A DNA stretch of 64,000 nucleotides from Loripinus fragilis (lineage: Eukaryota > Mollusca > Bivalvia > Lucinida > Lucinidae): the NCBI GenBank assembly GCA_964019695.1, contig OZ026525.1, positions 89,375,779-89,439,778 of the forward strand, in the 5' to 3' direction. Each line of letters begins with the position of its first letter. The first letter of the stretch is position 1. A model generated the notes under the pieces. The model ran no database searches. It saw only the letters and a program-made list of their open reading frames with translations, and had not been told where the DNA came from. Below, piece after piece: positions 27,563-42,299 of the stretch. The position numbers and the translations under genes were made by a program.

Positions 27563-28290
27563 TCAAGTGTCGCTCATATATGACCAATAAGAGGTGTGTA
27601 GTGAGATACCTACTGCAGATGTCGTAATGATAGTCAGAAAGCCTAAAGTGTCACAGCCACTGTCATGATCAATGGTGAACTGTAGCTCATATATGATCAA
27701 TAAGAGGTGATGTGAGATACCTACTGCAGATGTCGTAATGATAGTCAGTAAGCCTAAAGTGTCACAGCCACTGTCATGATCAATGGTGAACTGTAGCTCA
27801 TATATGATCAATAAGAGGTGATGTGAGATACCTACTGCAGATGTCGTAATGATAGTCAGTAAGCCTAAAGTGTCACAGCCACTGTCATGATCAATGGTGA
27901 ACTGTAGCTCATATATGATCAATAAGAGGTGATGTGAGATACCTACTGCAGATGTCGTAATGATAGTCAGTAAGCCTAAAGTTTCACAGCCGCTCTCATG
28001 ATCAATGGTAAACTGTAGCTCATATATGACCAATAAGAGGTGTGTAGTGAGATACCTACTGCAGATGTCGTAATGATAGTCAGTAAGCCTAAAGTGTCAC
28101 AGCCACTGTCATGATCAATGGTGAACTGTAGCTCATATATGATCAATAAGAGGTGATGTGAGATACCTACTGCAGATGTCGTAATGATAGTCAGTAAGCC
28201 TAAAGTGTCACAGCCACTGTCATGATCAATGGTGAACTGTAGCTCATATATGATCAATAAGAGGTGATGTGAGATACCTACTGCAGATGT
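27563..28290. repeat. Run of 111-bp monomer variants
   Basis: Several consecutive monomers here are the 111-bp form (GAGGTGATGTGAG starts at 27,704, 27,815 and 27,926) and also share AAAGTGTCACAGCC. Because 111 is a multiple of three, the minus-strand frame stays open across neighbours and gives a 156-codon open frame. This explains the longest open frame in the array without invoking a protein. Related runs recur near 33,400-33,560 and 36,330-36,490. Confidence 0.85.
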
Positions 28291-31200
28291 CGTAATAATA
28301 GTCAGTAAGCCTAAAGTTTCACAGCCGCTCTCATGGTCAATGGTGAACTGTAGATCGTTTATATGACCAAAATAAGATGTGTAGTGAGATACCTACTGCA
28401 GATATCGTAATGATAGTCAGTAAGCCTAACGTTTCACAGCCATTGGCATAATCAATGGTGAACTGTAGCTCATAGATGACCAATTAGTGGTGTGTAGTGA
28501 GATACTTACTGCAGATGTTGTAATGATAGACAGTAAGCCTAAAGTTTTACAGCCGTTGTCATGATCAATGGTGAACTGTAGCTCATATATGACCAATTAG
28601 TGGTGTGTAGTGAGATACCTACTGCAGATGTCATAATGATAGTCAGTAAGCCTAAAGTTACACAGCCACCGTCATGATCAATGGTGAACTGTAACTCATA
28701 TATGACCGATAAGAAGTGTGTAGTGAGATACCTACTGCAGATGTCGTAATATTCAGTAAGCCTAAAGTTTCACAGCTACTGTCATGATCAATGGTGAACT
28801 GTAGCTCATATATGATCAATAAGAGGTGATGTGAGATACCTTCTGCAGAATCGTTATGATAGTCAGTACGCCTAAAGTTTCACAGCCATTGTCATGATCA
28901 ATGGTAAAATGTAGCTCATATATGACCAATAAGAGGTGTGTAGTGAGATACCCACTGCAGATGTCGTAATGATAGTCAGAAAGACTAAAGTTTCGCAGCC
29001 ACTGTCATGATCAATGGTAAACTGTAGCTCATATATGATTAATAAGAGGTGTGTAGTGAGATACCTACTGCAGATGTCGTAATGATAGTCATTAAGCCTA
29101 AAGTTTCACAGCCATCATGAACAATGGTGAACTGTAGCTCATATATGTTCAATGAGAGGTGTGTAGTGAGATACCTACTGCAGATGTCGTAATGATAGTC
29201 AGTAAGCCTAAAGTTTCACAGCCATTGTCATGATCAATGGTAAAATGTAGCTCATATATGACCCATCAGAGGCGTGTAGTGAGATACCCACTTCAGATTT
29301 CGTAATGATAGTCAGAAAGACTAAAGTTTCACAGCCACTGGCATGATCAATGGTGAACTGTAGCTCATATATGACCAATAAGTGGTGTGTAGTGAGATAC
29401 CGACTGCAGATGTCATAATTATAGACAGTAAGCCTAAAGTTTCACAGCCACTGTCATGACCAAGGTGAGCTGTACCTCATATCTGACCAATAAGAGGTGT
29501 GTAGTGAGATACCTACTGCAGATGTCGAAATGATAGTCAGTAAGCCTAAAGTTTCACAGCCACTGTCATGACCAATGGTGAACTGTAGCTCATATATGAC
29601 CAATAAGAGGAGTTTAGTGAGATATATACTGCAGATGTCATAATGATAGTCAGTAAGCCTAAAGTTTCACAGCCACCATCATGATCAATGGTGAACTGTA
29701 GCTCATATATGACCAATAAGAGGTGTGTAGTGAGATACCTACTGCAGATGTCGTAATGATAGTCAGTAAGCCTAAAGTTTCACAACCACTATCAAGATCA
29801 ATGGTGAACTGTAGCTCATATATGACCAATGAGTTGTGTGTAGTGAGATACCTACTGCAGATGTCGTAATGATAGTCAGTAAGCCTAAAGTTTCACAGCC
29901 ACTGTCATGATCAATGGTAAACTGTAGCTCATATATGACCAATAAGAGGTGTGTAGTAAGATACCTACTGCAGATGTCGTAATGATAGTCAGTAAGCCTA
30001 AAGTTTCACAGCCACTGTCATGATCAATGGTGGACTGTAACTCATAGATGACCAATTAGAGGAGTGTAGTGAGATATATACTGCAGTTGTCATAATGATA
30101 GTCAGTAAGCCTAAAGTTTCACAGCCACCATCATGATCAATGGTGAACTGTAGCTCATATATGACCAATAAGAGGTGTGTAGTGAGATACCTACTGCAGA
30201 TGTCGTAATGATAGTCAGTAAGCCTAAAGTTTCACAACCACTATCAAGATCAATGGTGAACTGTAGCTCATATATGACCAATAAGTGGTGTTTAGTGAGA
30301 TACCTACTGCAGATGTCGTAATGATAGTCAGTAAGCCTAAAGTTTCACAGCCACTGTCATGATCAATGGTAAACTGTAGCTCATATATGACCAATAAGAG
30401 GTGTGTAGTAAGATACCTACTGCAGATGTCGTAATGATAGTCAGTAAGCCTAAAGTTTCACAGCCACTGTCATGATCAATGTTGGACTGTAACTCATAGA
30501 TGACCAATTAGAGGAGTGTAGTGAGATACCCACTGCAGATGTCGTAATGATAGCCAGTAAGCCTAAAGTTTCACAGCCACTGTCATGATCAATGGTCAAG
30601 TGTCGCTCATATATGACCAATAAGAGGTGTGTAGTGAGATACCTACTGCAGATGTCGTAATGATAGTCAGTAAGCCTAAAGTTTCACAGCCACTGTCATG
30701 ATCAATGGTAAACTGTAGCTCATATATGACCAATAAGAGGTGTGTAGTGAGATACCTACTGCAGATGGCGTAATGACAGTCAGTAAGCCTAAAGTTTCAC
30801 AGCCACTGTCATGATCAATGGTGAACTGTAGCTCATATATGACCAATAAGAGGTGTGTAGTGAGATACCTACTGCAGATGTCGTAATGATAGTCAGTAAG
30901 CCTAAAGTTTCACAGCCACTGTCATGATCAATGGTGAACTGTAGCTCATATATGACCAATAAGAGGTGTATAGTGAGATACCTACTGCAGATGTCGTAAT
31001 GATAATCAGTAAGCCAAAAGTTTCACAGCCACTGTCATGATCAATGGTGGACTGTAGCTCATATATGACCAATAAGAGGAGTGTAGTGAGATACCTACTG
31101 CAGATGTCCTAATGATAGTCAGTTAGTCTAAAGTTTCACAGCCACCATCATGATCAATGGTGAACTGTAGCTCATATATGACCAATAAGAGGTGTGTAGT

Positions 31201-31329
31201 GAGATACCAACTGCAGATGACGTAATGATAGTCAGTAAGACTAAAGTTTCACAGCCACTGCCATGATCAATGGTGAACTGTAGCTCATATATGACCAATA
31301 AGAAGTGTGTAGTGAGATACCTACTGCAG

Positions 31330-32650
31330 ATGTCGTTATGATAGTCAGTTAGTCTAAAGTTTCACAGCCACCATCATGATCAATGGTGAACTCTAGCTCA
31401 TATATGACCAATAAGAGGTGTGTAGTGAGATACCAACTGCAGATGACGTAATGATAGTCAGTAAGACTAAAGTTTCACAGCCACCATCATGATCAATGGT
31501 GAACTCTAGCTCATATATGAACAATAAGAAGTGTGTAGTGAGATACATACTGAAGATGTCGTTATGATAGTCAGTTAGTCTAAAGTTTTACTGCCACCAT
31601 CATGATCAATGGTGAACTCTAGCTCATATATGACCAATAAGAAGTGTGTAGTGAGATACATACTGAAGATGTCGTTATGATAGTCAGTTAGTCTAAAGTT
31701 TCACAGCCACCATCATGATCAATGGTGAACTCTAGCTCATATATGACCAATAAGAGGTGTGTAGTGAGATACCAACTGCAGATGACGTAATGTTAGTCAG
31801 TAAGACTAAAGTTTCATAGCCACTGTCATGATCAATGGTGAACTGTAGCTCATATATGACCAATAAGAAGTGTGTAGTGATATACCTACTGCAGATGTCG
31901 TAATGATAGTCAGTAAGCCTAAAGTTTCACAGCCACTGTCATGATCAATGGTGAGCTGTACCTCATATATGACCAATAAGAGGTATGTAGTGAGATACCT
32001 ACTGCAGATGTCGTAATGATAGTCAGTAAGACTAAAGTTTCACAGCCACTGTCATGATCAATGGTAAACTGTAGCTCATATCTGACCAATAAGAGGTGTG
32101 TAGTGAGATACCTACTGCAGATGTCGTAATGATAGTCAGTAAGACTAAAGTTTCACAGCCACTGTCATGATCAGTGGTGAACTGTAGCTCATATATGACC
32201 AATAAAAGCTGTGTAGTGAGATACTTACTGCAGATGTCGTAATGATAGTCAGTAAGCCTAAAGTTTCACAGCCATCATGAACAATGGTGAACTGTAGCTC
32301 ATATATGACCAATAAGTGGTGTGTAGTGAGATACCTACTGCATATATCGTAATGATAGTCAGTAAGCCTAAAGTTTCACAGCCACTGTCATGATCAATGG
32401 TGGACTGTAGCTCATATATGACCAATAAGAGGCGTGTAGCAAAATACTTACTGCAATTGTCGTAATGATAGTCAGCCTGCCTAAAGTTTCACGACCATTA
32501 GCATGATCAATGGTGAACTGTAGCTCATATATGACCAATAAGAGGTGATGTGAGATACCTACTGCAATTGTCATAATGATAGTCAGTAAGCCTAAAGTTT
32601 CACAGCCACCATCATGATCAATGGTGAACTGTAGCTCATATATGACCAAT
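31330..32650. repeat. Higher-order repeat landmark block, copy 4
   Basis: Same variant series as at 11,281, with its GTAGCAAAATAC monomer at about 32,437. The distance from copy 3 is 7.5-7.8 kb, longer than the other periods. Extra monomers including the 111-bp runs (27.5-28.3 kb) account for at least part of the difference. Confidence 0.75.
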
Positions 32651-35600
32651 AAGAGGTGTGTAGTGAGATACCTACTGCAGATGTCGTAATGATAGACAGT
32701 AAGCCTAAAGTTTCACAGCCACTGTCATGACCAATGGTGAGCTGTACCTCATATCTGACCAATAAGTGGTGTGTAGTGAGATACCTACTGCAGATGTCGT
32801 AATGATAGACAGTAAGCCTAAAGTTTCACAGCCACTGTCATGATCAATGGTAAACTGTAGCTCATATATGATCAATAAGAGGTGTATAGTGAGATACCTA
32901 CTGCAGATGTCGTAATGATAGTCAGTAGGCCTAAAGTTTCACAGCCACTGTCATGATCAATGGTGAACTGTAGCTCATATATGATCAATAAGAGGTGTGT
33001 AGTGAGATACCTAGTGCAGATGTCATAATGATAGTCAGTAAGCCTAAAGTTTCACAGCAACTGTCATGATCAATGGTGGACTGTAGCTCATATATGACCA
33101 ATAAGAGGTGATGTGAGATACCTACTGCAGAATCGTAATGATAGTCAGTAAGCCTAAAGTTTCACAGCCATTGTCATGATCAATGGTAAACTGTAGCTCA
33201 TATCTGACCAATAAGAGGTGTGTAATGAGATACCTACTGCAGATGTAGTAATGATAGTCAGTAAGCCTAAAGTTTCACAGCCACTGTCATGATCAATGGT
33301 AAACTGTAGCTCATATATGACCAATAAGAGGTGTGTAGTGAGAAACCTACTGCAGATGTAGTAATGATAGACAGTAAGCCTAAAGTGTCACAGCCACTGT
33401 CATGATCAATGGTGAACTGTAGCTCATATATGATCAATAAGAGGTGATGTGAGATACCTACTGCAGATGTCGTAATGATAGTCAGTAAGCCTAAAGTGTC
33501 ACAGCCACTGTCATGATCAATGGTGAACTGTAGCTCATATATGATCAATAAGAGGTGATGTGAGATACCTACTGCAGATGTCGTAATGATAGTCAGTAAG
33601 CCTAAAGTTTCACAGCCGCTCTCAAGGTCAATGGTGAACTGTAGATCGTTTATATGACCAAAATAAGATGTGTAGTGAGATACCTACTGCAGATATCGTA
33701 ATGATAGTCAGTAAGCCTAACGTTTCACAGCCATTGGCATAATCAATGGTGAACTGTAGCTCATAGATGACCAATTAGTGGTGTGTAGTGAGATACTTAC
33801 TGCAGATGTTGTAATGATAGACAGTAAGCCTAAAGTTTTACAGCCGTTGTCATGATCAATGGTGAACTGTAGCTCATATATGACCAATAAGTGGTGTGTA
33901 GTGAGATACCTACTGCAGATGTCATTATGATAGTCAGTAAGCCTAAAGTTACACAGCCACCGTCATGATCAATGGTGAACTGTAACTCATATATGACCGA
34001 TAAGAAGTGTGAAGTGAGATACCTACTGCAGATGTCGTAATATTCAGTAAGCCTAAAGTTTCACAGCTACTGTCATGATCAATGGTGAACTGTAGCTCAT
34101 ATATGATCAATAAGAGGTGATGTGAGATACCTTCTGCAGAATCGTAATGATAGTCAGTACGCCTAAAGTTTCACAGCCATTGTCATGATCAATGGTAAAA
34201 TGTAGCTCATATATGACCAATAAGAGGTGTGTAGTGAGATACCCACTGCAGATGTCGTAATGATAGTCAGTAAGCCTAAAGTTTCACAGCCACTGTCATG
34301 ATCAATGGTGAACTGTAGCTCGTTTATATGACCAAAATAAGATGTGTAGTGAGATACCTACTGCAGATATCGTAATGATAGTCAGTAAGCCTATAGTTTC
34401 ACAGCCATTGGCATAATCAATGGTGAACTGTACCTCATAAATGACCAATTAGTGGTGTGTAGTGAGATAACTACTGCAGATGTCATAATGAAAGTAAGTA
34501 AGCCTAAAGTTTCACAGCCACTGTCATGATCAATGGTGAACTGTAGCTCATAGATGACCAATAAGAGGTGTGTAGTGAGATACCTACTGCAAATGTCATA
34601 ATGATAGTCAGTAAGCCTAAAGTTTCACAGCCACCATCATGATCAATGGTGAACTGTAGTTCATATATGACCAATTAGAGGTGTGTAGTGAGTTACCCAC
34701 TGCAGATGTCGTAATGATAGTCAGTAAGCCTAAAGTTTCACAGCCACCATCATGATCAATGGTGAACTGTAGCTCATATATGACCAATAAGAGGTGTGTA
34801 GTGAGATACTTACTGCAGATGTCATAATTATAGACAGTAAGCCTAAAATTTCACAGCCACTGTCATGACCAATGGTGAACTGTAGCTCATATCTGACCAA
34901 TAAGTGGTGTGTAGTGAGATACCTACTGCAGATGTCGTAATGATAGTCAGTAAGCCTAAAGTTTCACAGCCACTGTCATGATCAATGGTGAACTGTAGCT
35001 CATATATGACAAATAAGAGGAGTTTAGTGAGATATATACTGCAGATGTCATAATGATAGTCAGTAAGCCTAAAGTTTCACAGCCACCATCATGATCAATG
35101 GTGAACTGTAGCTCATATATGACCAATAAGAGGTGTGTAGTGAGATACCTACTGCAGATGTCGTAATGATAGTCAGTAAGCCTAAAGTTTCACAATCACT
35201 ATCAAGATCAATGGTGAACTGTAGCTAATATATGACCAATGAGTTGTGTGTAGTGAGATACCTACTGCAGATGTCGTAATGATAGTCAGTAAGCCTAAAG
35301 TTTCACAGCCACTGTCATGATCAATGGTAAACTGTAGCTCATATATGACCAATAAGAGGTGTGTAGTAAGATACCTACTGCAGATGTCGTAATGATAGTC
35401 AGTAAGCCTAAAGTTTCACAGCCACTGTCATGATCAATGGTGGACTGTAACTCATAGATGGCCAATTAGAGGAGTGTAGTGAGATATATACTGCAGTTGT
35501 CATAATGATAGTCAGTAAGCCTAAAGTTTCACAGCCACCATCATGATCAATGGTGAACTGTAGCTCATATATGACCAATAAGAGGTGTGTAGTGAGATAC

Positions 35601-38600
35601 CTACTGCAGATGTCGTAATGATAGTCAGTAAGCCTAAAGTTTCACAACCACTATCAAGACCAATGGTGAACTGTAGCTCATATATGACCAATAAGTGGTG
35701 TTTAGTGAGATACCTACTGCAGATGTCGTAATGATAGTCAGTAAGCCTAAAGTTTCACAGCCACTGTCATGATCAATGGTAAACTGTAGCTCATATATGA
35801 CCAATAAGAGGTGTGTAGTAAGATACCTACTGCAGATGTCGTAATGATAGTCAGTAAGCCTAAAGTTTCACAACCACTATCAAGATCAATGGTGAACTGT
35901 AGCTCATATATGACCAATGAGTTGTGTGTAGTGAGATACCTACTGCAGATGTCGTAATGATAGCCAGTAAGCCTAAAGTTTCACAGCCACTGTCATGATC
36001 AATGGTGAACTGTAGCTCATATATGACCAATGAGTTGTGTGTAGTGAGATACCTACTGCAGATGTCGTAATGATAGCCAGTAAGCCTAAAGTTTCACAGC
36101 CACTGTCATGATCAATGGTCAAGTGTCGCTCATATATGACCAATAAGAGGTGTGTAGTGAGATACCTACTGCAGATGTAGTAATGATAGTCAGTAAGCCT
36201 AAAGTTTCACAGCCACTGTCATGATCAATGGTAAACTGTAGCTCATATATGACCAATAAGAGGTGTGTAGTGAGAAACCTACTGCAGATGTAGTAATGAT
36301 AGACAGTAAGCCTAAAGTGTCACAGCCACTGTCATGATCAATGGTGAACTGTAGCTCATATATGATCAATAAGAGGTGATGTGAGATACCTACTGCAGAT
36401 GTCGTAATGATAGTCAGTAAGCCTAAAGTGTCACAGCCACTGTCATGATCAATGGTGAACTGTAGCTCATATATGATCAATAAGAGGTGATGTGAGATAC
36501 CTACTGCAGATGTCGTAATGATAGTCAGTAAGCCTAAAGTTTCACAGCCGCTCTCATGGTCAATGGTGAACTGTAGATCGTTTATATGACCAAAATAAGA
36601 TGTGTAGTGAGATACCTACTGCAGATATCGTAATAATAGTCAGTAAGCCTAACGTTTCACAGCCATTGGCATAATCAATGGTGAACTGTAGCTCATAGAT
36701 GACCAATTAGTGGTGTGTAGTGAGATACTTACTGCAGATGTTGTAATGATAGACAGTAAGCCTAAAGTTTTACAGCCGTTGTAATGATCAATGGTGAACT
36801 GTAGCTCATATATGACCAATAAGTGGTGTGTAGTGAGATACCTACTGCAGATGTCATAATGATAGTCAGTAAGCCTAAAGTTACACAGCCACCGTCATGA
36901 TCAATGGTGAACTGTAACTCATATATGACCGATAAGAAGTGTGAAGTGAGATACCTACTGCAGATGTCGTAATATTCAGTAAGCCTAAAGTTTCACAGCT
37001 ACTGTCATGATCAATGGTGAACTGTAGCTCATATATGATCAATAAGAGGTGATGTGAGATACCTTCTGCAGAATCGTAATGATAGTCAGTACGCCTAAAG
37101 TTTCACAGCCATTGTCATGATCAATGGTAAAATGTAGCTCATATATGACCAATAAGAGGTGTGTAGTGAGATACCCACTGCAGATGTCGTAATGATAGTC
37201 AGAAAGACTAAAGTTTCACAGCCAATGTCATGATCAATGGTAAACTGTAGCTCATATATGATTAATAAGAGGTGTGTAGTGAGATACCTACCGCAGATGT
37301 CATAATGATAGTCAGTAAGCCTAAAGTTTCACAGTCACAATCATGATCAATGGTGAACTGTGGCTCATATATGACCAATAAGAAATGTGTAGTGAGATAC
37401 CTACTGCAGATGTCGTAATGATAGACAGTAAGCCTAAAGTTTCACAGCCACTGTCATGATCAATGGTGAGCTGTACCTCATATATGACCAATAAGTGGTG
37501 TGTGGTGAGATACCTACTGCAGATGTCGTAATGATAGTCAGTAAGCCTAAAGTTTCACAGCCACTGTCATGATCAATGGTGAACTGTTGCTCATATATGA
37601 CCAATAAGAGGTGTGTAGTGAGATACCTACTGCAGATGTCGTAATGATAGTCATTAAGCCTAAAGTTTCACAGCCATCATGAACAATGGTGAACTGTAGC
37701 TCATATATGTTCAATGAGAGGTGTGTAGTGAGATACCTACTGCAGATGTCGTAATGACAGTCAGTAAGCCTAAAGTTTCACAGCCATTTTCATGATCAAT
37801 GGTAAAATGTAGCTCATATATGACCCATCAGAGGCGTGTAGTGAGATACCCACTGCAGATTTCGTAATGATAGTCAGAAAGACTAAAGTTTCACAGCCAC
37901 TGGCATGATCAATGGTGAACTGTAGCTCATATATGACCAATAAGTGGTGTGTAGTGAGATACCTATTGCAGATGCCCTAATGATAGTGAGTAAGCCTAAA
38001 GTTTCACAGCCACTGTCATGACCAATGGTGAACTGTAGCTCATATATGACCAATAAGAGGTGTGTAGTAAGATACCTACTGCAGATGTCGTAATGATAGT
38101 TAGTAAGACTAAAGATTCACAGCCACTGTCATGATCAATGGTAAACTGTAGCTCATATATGACCAATAAGTGGTGTGTAGTGAGATACCTAGTGCAGATG
38201 ACGTAATGATAGTTAGTAAGACTAAAGTTTCACAGCCTCTGTCATGATGAATGGTGAACTGTAGCTTGTATATATGACCAATAAGAGGTGTCTAGTGAGA
38301 TACCCATTGCAAATGCCCTAATGATAGTGAGTAAGCCTAAAGTTTCACAGCCACTGTCATGATCAATGGTGAACTGTAGCTCATATATGTCCTATAAGAG
38401 GTGTGTAGTGAGATACCTACTGCAGATGTCGTAATGATAGACAGTAAGCCTAAAGTTTCACAGCCAGTTTCATGATCAATGGTAAACTGTAGCTCATATA
38501 TGACCAATAAGAGGTGTGTAGTGAGATTCCGACTGCAGATGTCATAATGATAGTCAGTAAGCCTAAAGTTTCACAGCCACTGTCATGATACCTACTGCAG

Positions 38601-41600
38601 ATGTCGTAATATTCAGTAAGCCTAAAGTTTCACAACCACTTTTATGTTCAATGGTGAGCCATGCATAATCAATGGTAGACTGTAGCTCATATATGACCAA
38701 TAAGAAGTGTGTAGTGAGATACCTACTGCAGATGTCGTAATGATAGTCAGTAAGCCTAAAGTTTCACAGCCACTGTCATGATCAATGGTGAACTGTAGTT
38801 CATATATGACCAAAAAGAGGTGTGTAGTGAGATACCAACTGCAGATGTCGTAATGATAGTCAGAAAGACTAAAGTTTTACAGCCGTTGTCATGATCAATG
38901 GTGAACTGTAGCTCATATATGACCAATAAGAGGTGTGTAATGAGATACCTACTGCAGATATCGTAATGATAGTCAGTAAGCCTAAAGTTTCACAGCCATT
39001 GTCATAATCAATGGTGAACTGTAGCTCATAGATGACCAATTAGTGGTGTGTAGTGAGATACCTACTGCAGATGTCGTAATATTCAGTAAGCCTAAAGTTT
39101 CACACCCACTGTCATGATCAATGGTAAACTGTAGCTCATATATGACCAATAAGAGGTGATGTGAGATACCTACTGCAGATGTCGTAATATTCGGTAAGCC
39201 TAAAGTTTCACAACCACTTTTATGTTCAATGGTGAACTGTCGCTCATATATGACCAATAAGAGGTGTGTAGTGAGATACCTACTGCAGATGTCGTAATAT
39301 TCGGTAAGCCTAAAGTTTCACAACCACTTTTATGTTCAATGGTGAACTGTCGCTCATATATGACCAATAAGAGGTGTGTAGTGAGATACCTACTGCAGAT
39401 GTCGTAATGATAGTCAGTAAGCCTAAAGTTTCACAACCACTGTCATGATCAATGGTAAACTGTAGCTCATATATGACCAATAAGAGGTGTGTAGTGAGAT
39501 ACCTACTGCAGATGTCGTAATGATAGTCAGTAAGCCTAAAGTGTCACAGCCACTGTCATGATCAATGGTGAACTGTAGCTCATATATGATCAATAAGAGG
39601 TGATGTGAGATACCTACTGCAGAATCGTAATGATAGTCAGTACGCCTAAAGTTTCACAGCCACTGTCATGATCAATGGTGAACTGTAGCTCGTTTATATG
39701 ACCAAAATAAGATGTGTAGTGAGATACCTACTGCAGATATCGTAATGATAGTCAGTAAGCCTAAAGTTTCACAGCCATTGGCATAATCAATGGTGAACTG
39801 TAGCTCATAGATGACCAATTAGTGGTGTGTAGTGAGATACCTACTGCAGATGTTGTAATGATAGTCAGTAAGCCTAAAGTTTTACAGCCGTTGTCATGAT
39901 CAATGGTGAACTGTAGCTCATATATGACCAATAAGTGGTGTGTAGTGAGATACCTACTGCAGATGTCATAATGATAGTCAGTAAGCCTAAAGTTTTACAG
40001 CCACCGTCATGATCAATGGTGAACTGTAACTCATATATGACCGATAAGAAGTGTGTAGTGAGATACCTACTGCAGATGTCGTAATATTCAGTAAGCCTAA
40101 AGTTTCACAGCCACTGTCATGATCAATGGTGAACTGTAGCTCATATATGATCAATAAGAGGTGATGTGAGATACCTACTGCAGAATCGTAATGATAGTCA
40201 GTACGCCTAAAGTTTCACAGCCATTGTCATGATCAATGGTAAAATGTAGCTCATATATGTTCAATGAGAGGTGTGTAGTGAGATACCTACTGCAGATGTC
40301 GTAATGATAGTCAGTAAGCCTAAAGTTTCACAACCATTGTCATGATCAATGGTAAAATGTAGCTCATATATGACCCATCAGAGGCGTGTAGTGAGATACC
40401 CACTGCAGATTTCGTAATGATAGTCAGAAAGACTAAAGTTTCACAGCCACTGGCATGATCAATGGTGAACTGTTGCTCATATATGATCAATAAGAGGTGA
40501 TGTGAGATACCCACTGCAGATGTCGTAATGATAGTCAGAAAGACTAAAGTTTCACAGCCACTGTCATGTTCAATGGTAAACTGTAGCTCATATATGACCA
40601 ATAAGAGGTGTGTAGTGAGATACCTACTGCAGATGTCGTAATGATAGTCAGTAAGACTAAAGTTTCACAGCCACTGTCATGATCAATGGTAAACTGTAGC
40701 TCGTAAATGACCAATAAGTGGTGTGTAGTGAGATACCTAGTGCAGATGACGTAATGATAGTTAGTAAGACTAAAGTTTCACAGCCACTGTCATGATGAAT
40801 GGTGAACTGTAGCTCGTATATATGACCAATAAGGGGTGTGTAGTGAGATACCTATTGCAGATGCCCTAATGATAGTGAGTAAGCCTAAAGTTTCACAGCC
40901 ACTGACATGACCAATGGTGAACTGTAGCTCATATATGACCAATAAGAGGTGTGTAGTAAGATACCTACTGCAGATGTCTTAATGATAGTCAGTAAGACTA
41001 AAGTTTCACAGCCACTGTCATGATCAATGGTAAACTGTAGCTCATATATGACCAATAAGTGGTGTGTAGTGAGATACCTAGTGCAGATGACGTAATGATA
41101 GTTAGTAAGACTAAAGTTTCACAGCCTCTGTCATGATGAATGGTGAACTGTAGCTCGTATATATGACCAATAAGAGGTGTGTAGTGAGATACCCATTGCA
41201 AATGCCTTAATGATAGTGAGTAAGCCTAAAGTTTCACAGCCACTGTCATGATCAATGGTGAACTGTTGCTCATATATGTCCTATAAGAGGTGTGTAGTGA
41301 GATACCTACTGCAGATGTCGTAATGATAGACAGTAAGCCTAAAGTTTTACAGCCAGTTTCATGATCAATGGTAAACTGTAGCTCATATATGACCAATAAG
41401 AGGTGTGTAGTGAGATTCCGACTGCAGATGTCATAATGATAGACAGTAAGCCTAAAGTTTCACAGCCACTGTCATGATACCTACTGCAGATGTCGTAATA
41501 TTCAGTAAGCCTAAAGTTTTACAACCACTTTTATGTTCAATGGTGAGCCACTGTCATAATCAATGGTGGACTGTAGCTCATATATGACCAATAAGAAGTG

Positions 41601-42299
41601 TGTAGTGAGATACCTACTGCAGATGTCGTAATGATAGTCAGTAAGCCTAAAGTTTCACAGCCACTGTCATGATCAATGGTGAACTGTAGTTCATATATGA
41701 CCAATAAGAGGTGTGTAGTGAGATACCAACTGCAGATGTCGTAATGATAGTCAGAAAGACTAAAGTGTCACAGCCACTGTCATGATCAAGGTGAACTGTA
41801 GCTCATATATGACCAATAAGAGGTGTGTAATGAGATACCTACTGCAGATATCGTAATGATAGTCAGTAAGCCTAAAGTTTCACAGCCATTGTCATAATCA
41901 ATGGTGAACTGTAGCTCATAGATGACCAATTAGTGGTGTGTAGTGAGATACCTACTGCAGATGTCGTAATATTCCGTAAGCCTAAAGTTTCACACCCACT
42001 GTCATGATCAATGGTAAACTGTAGCTCATATATGACCAATAAGAGGTGATGTGAGATACCTACTGCAGATGTCGTAATATTCGGTAAGCCTAAAGTTTCA
42101 CAACCACTTTTATGTTCAATGGTGAACTGTCGCTCATATATGACCAATAAGAGGTGTGTACTGAGATACCTACTGCAGATGTCGTAATATTCGGTAAGCC
42201 TAAAGTTTCACAACCACTTTTATGTTCAATGGTGAACTGTCGCTCATATATGACCAATAAGAGGTGTGTAGTGAATTACCTACTGCAGATGTTGAAATG

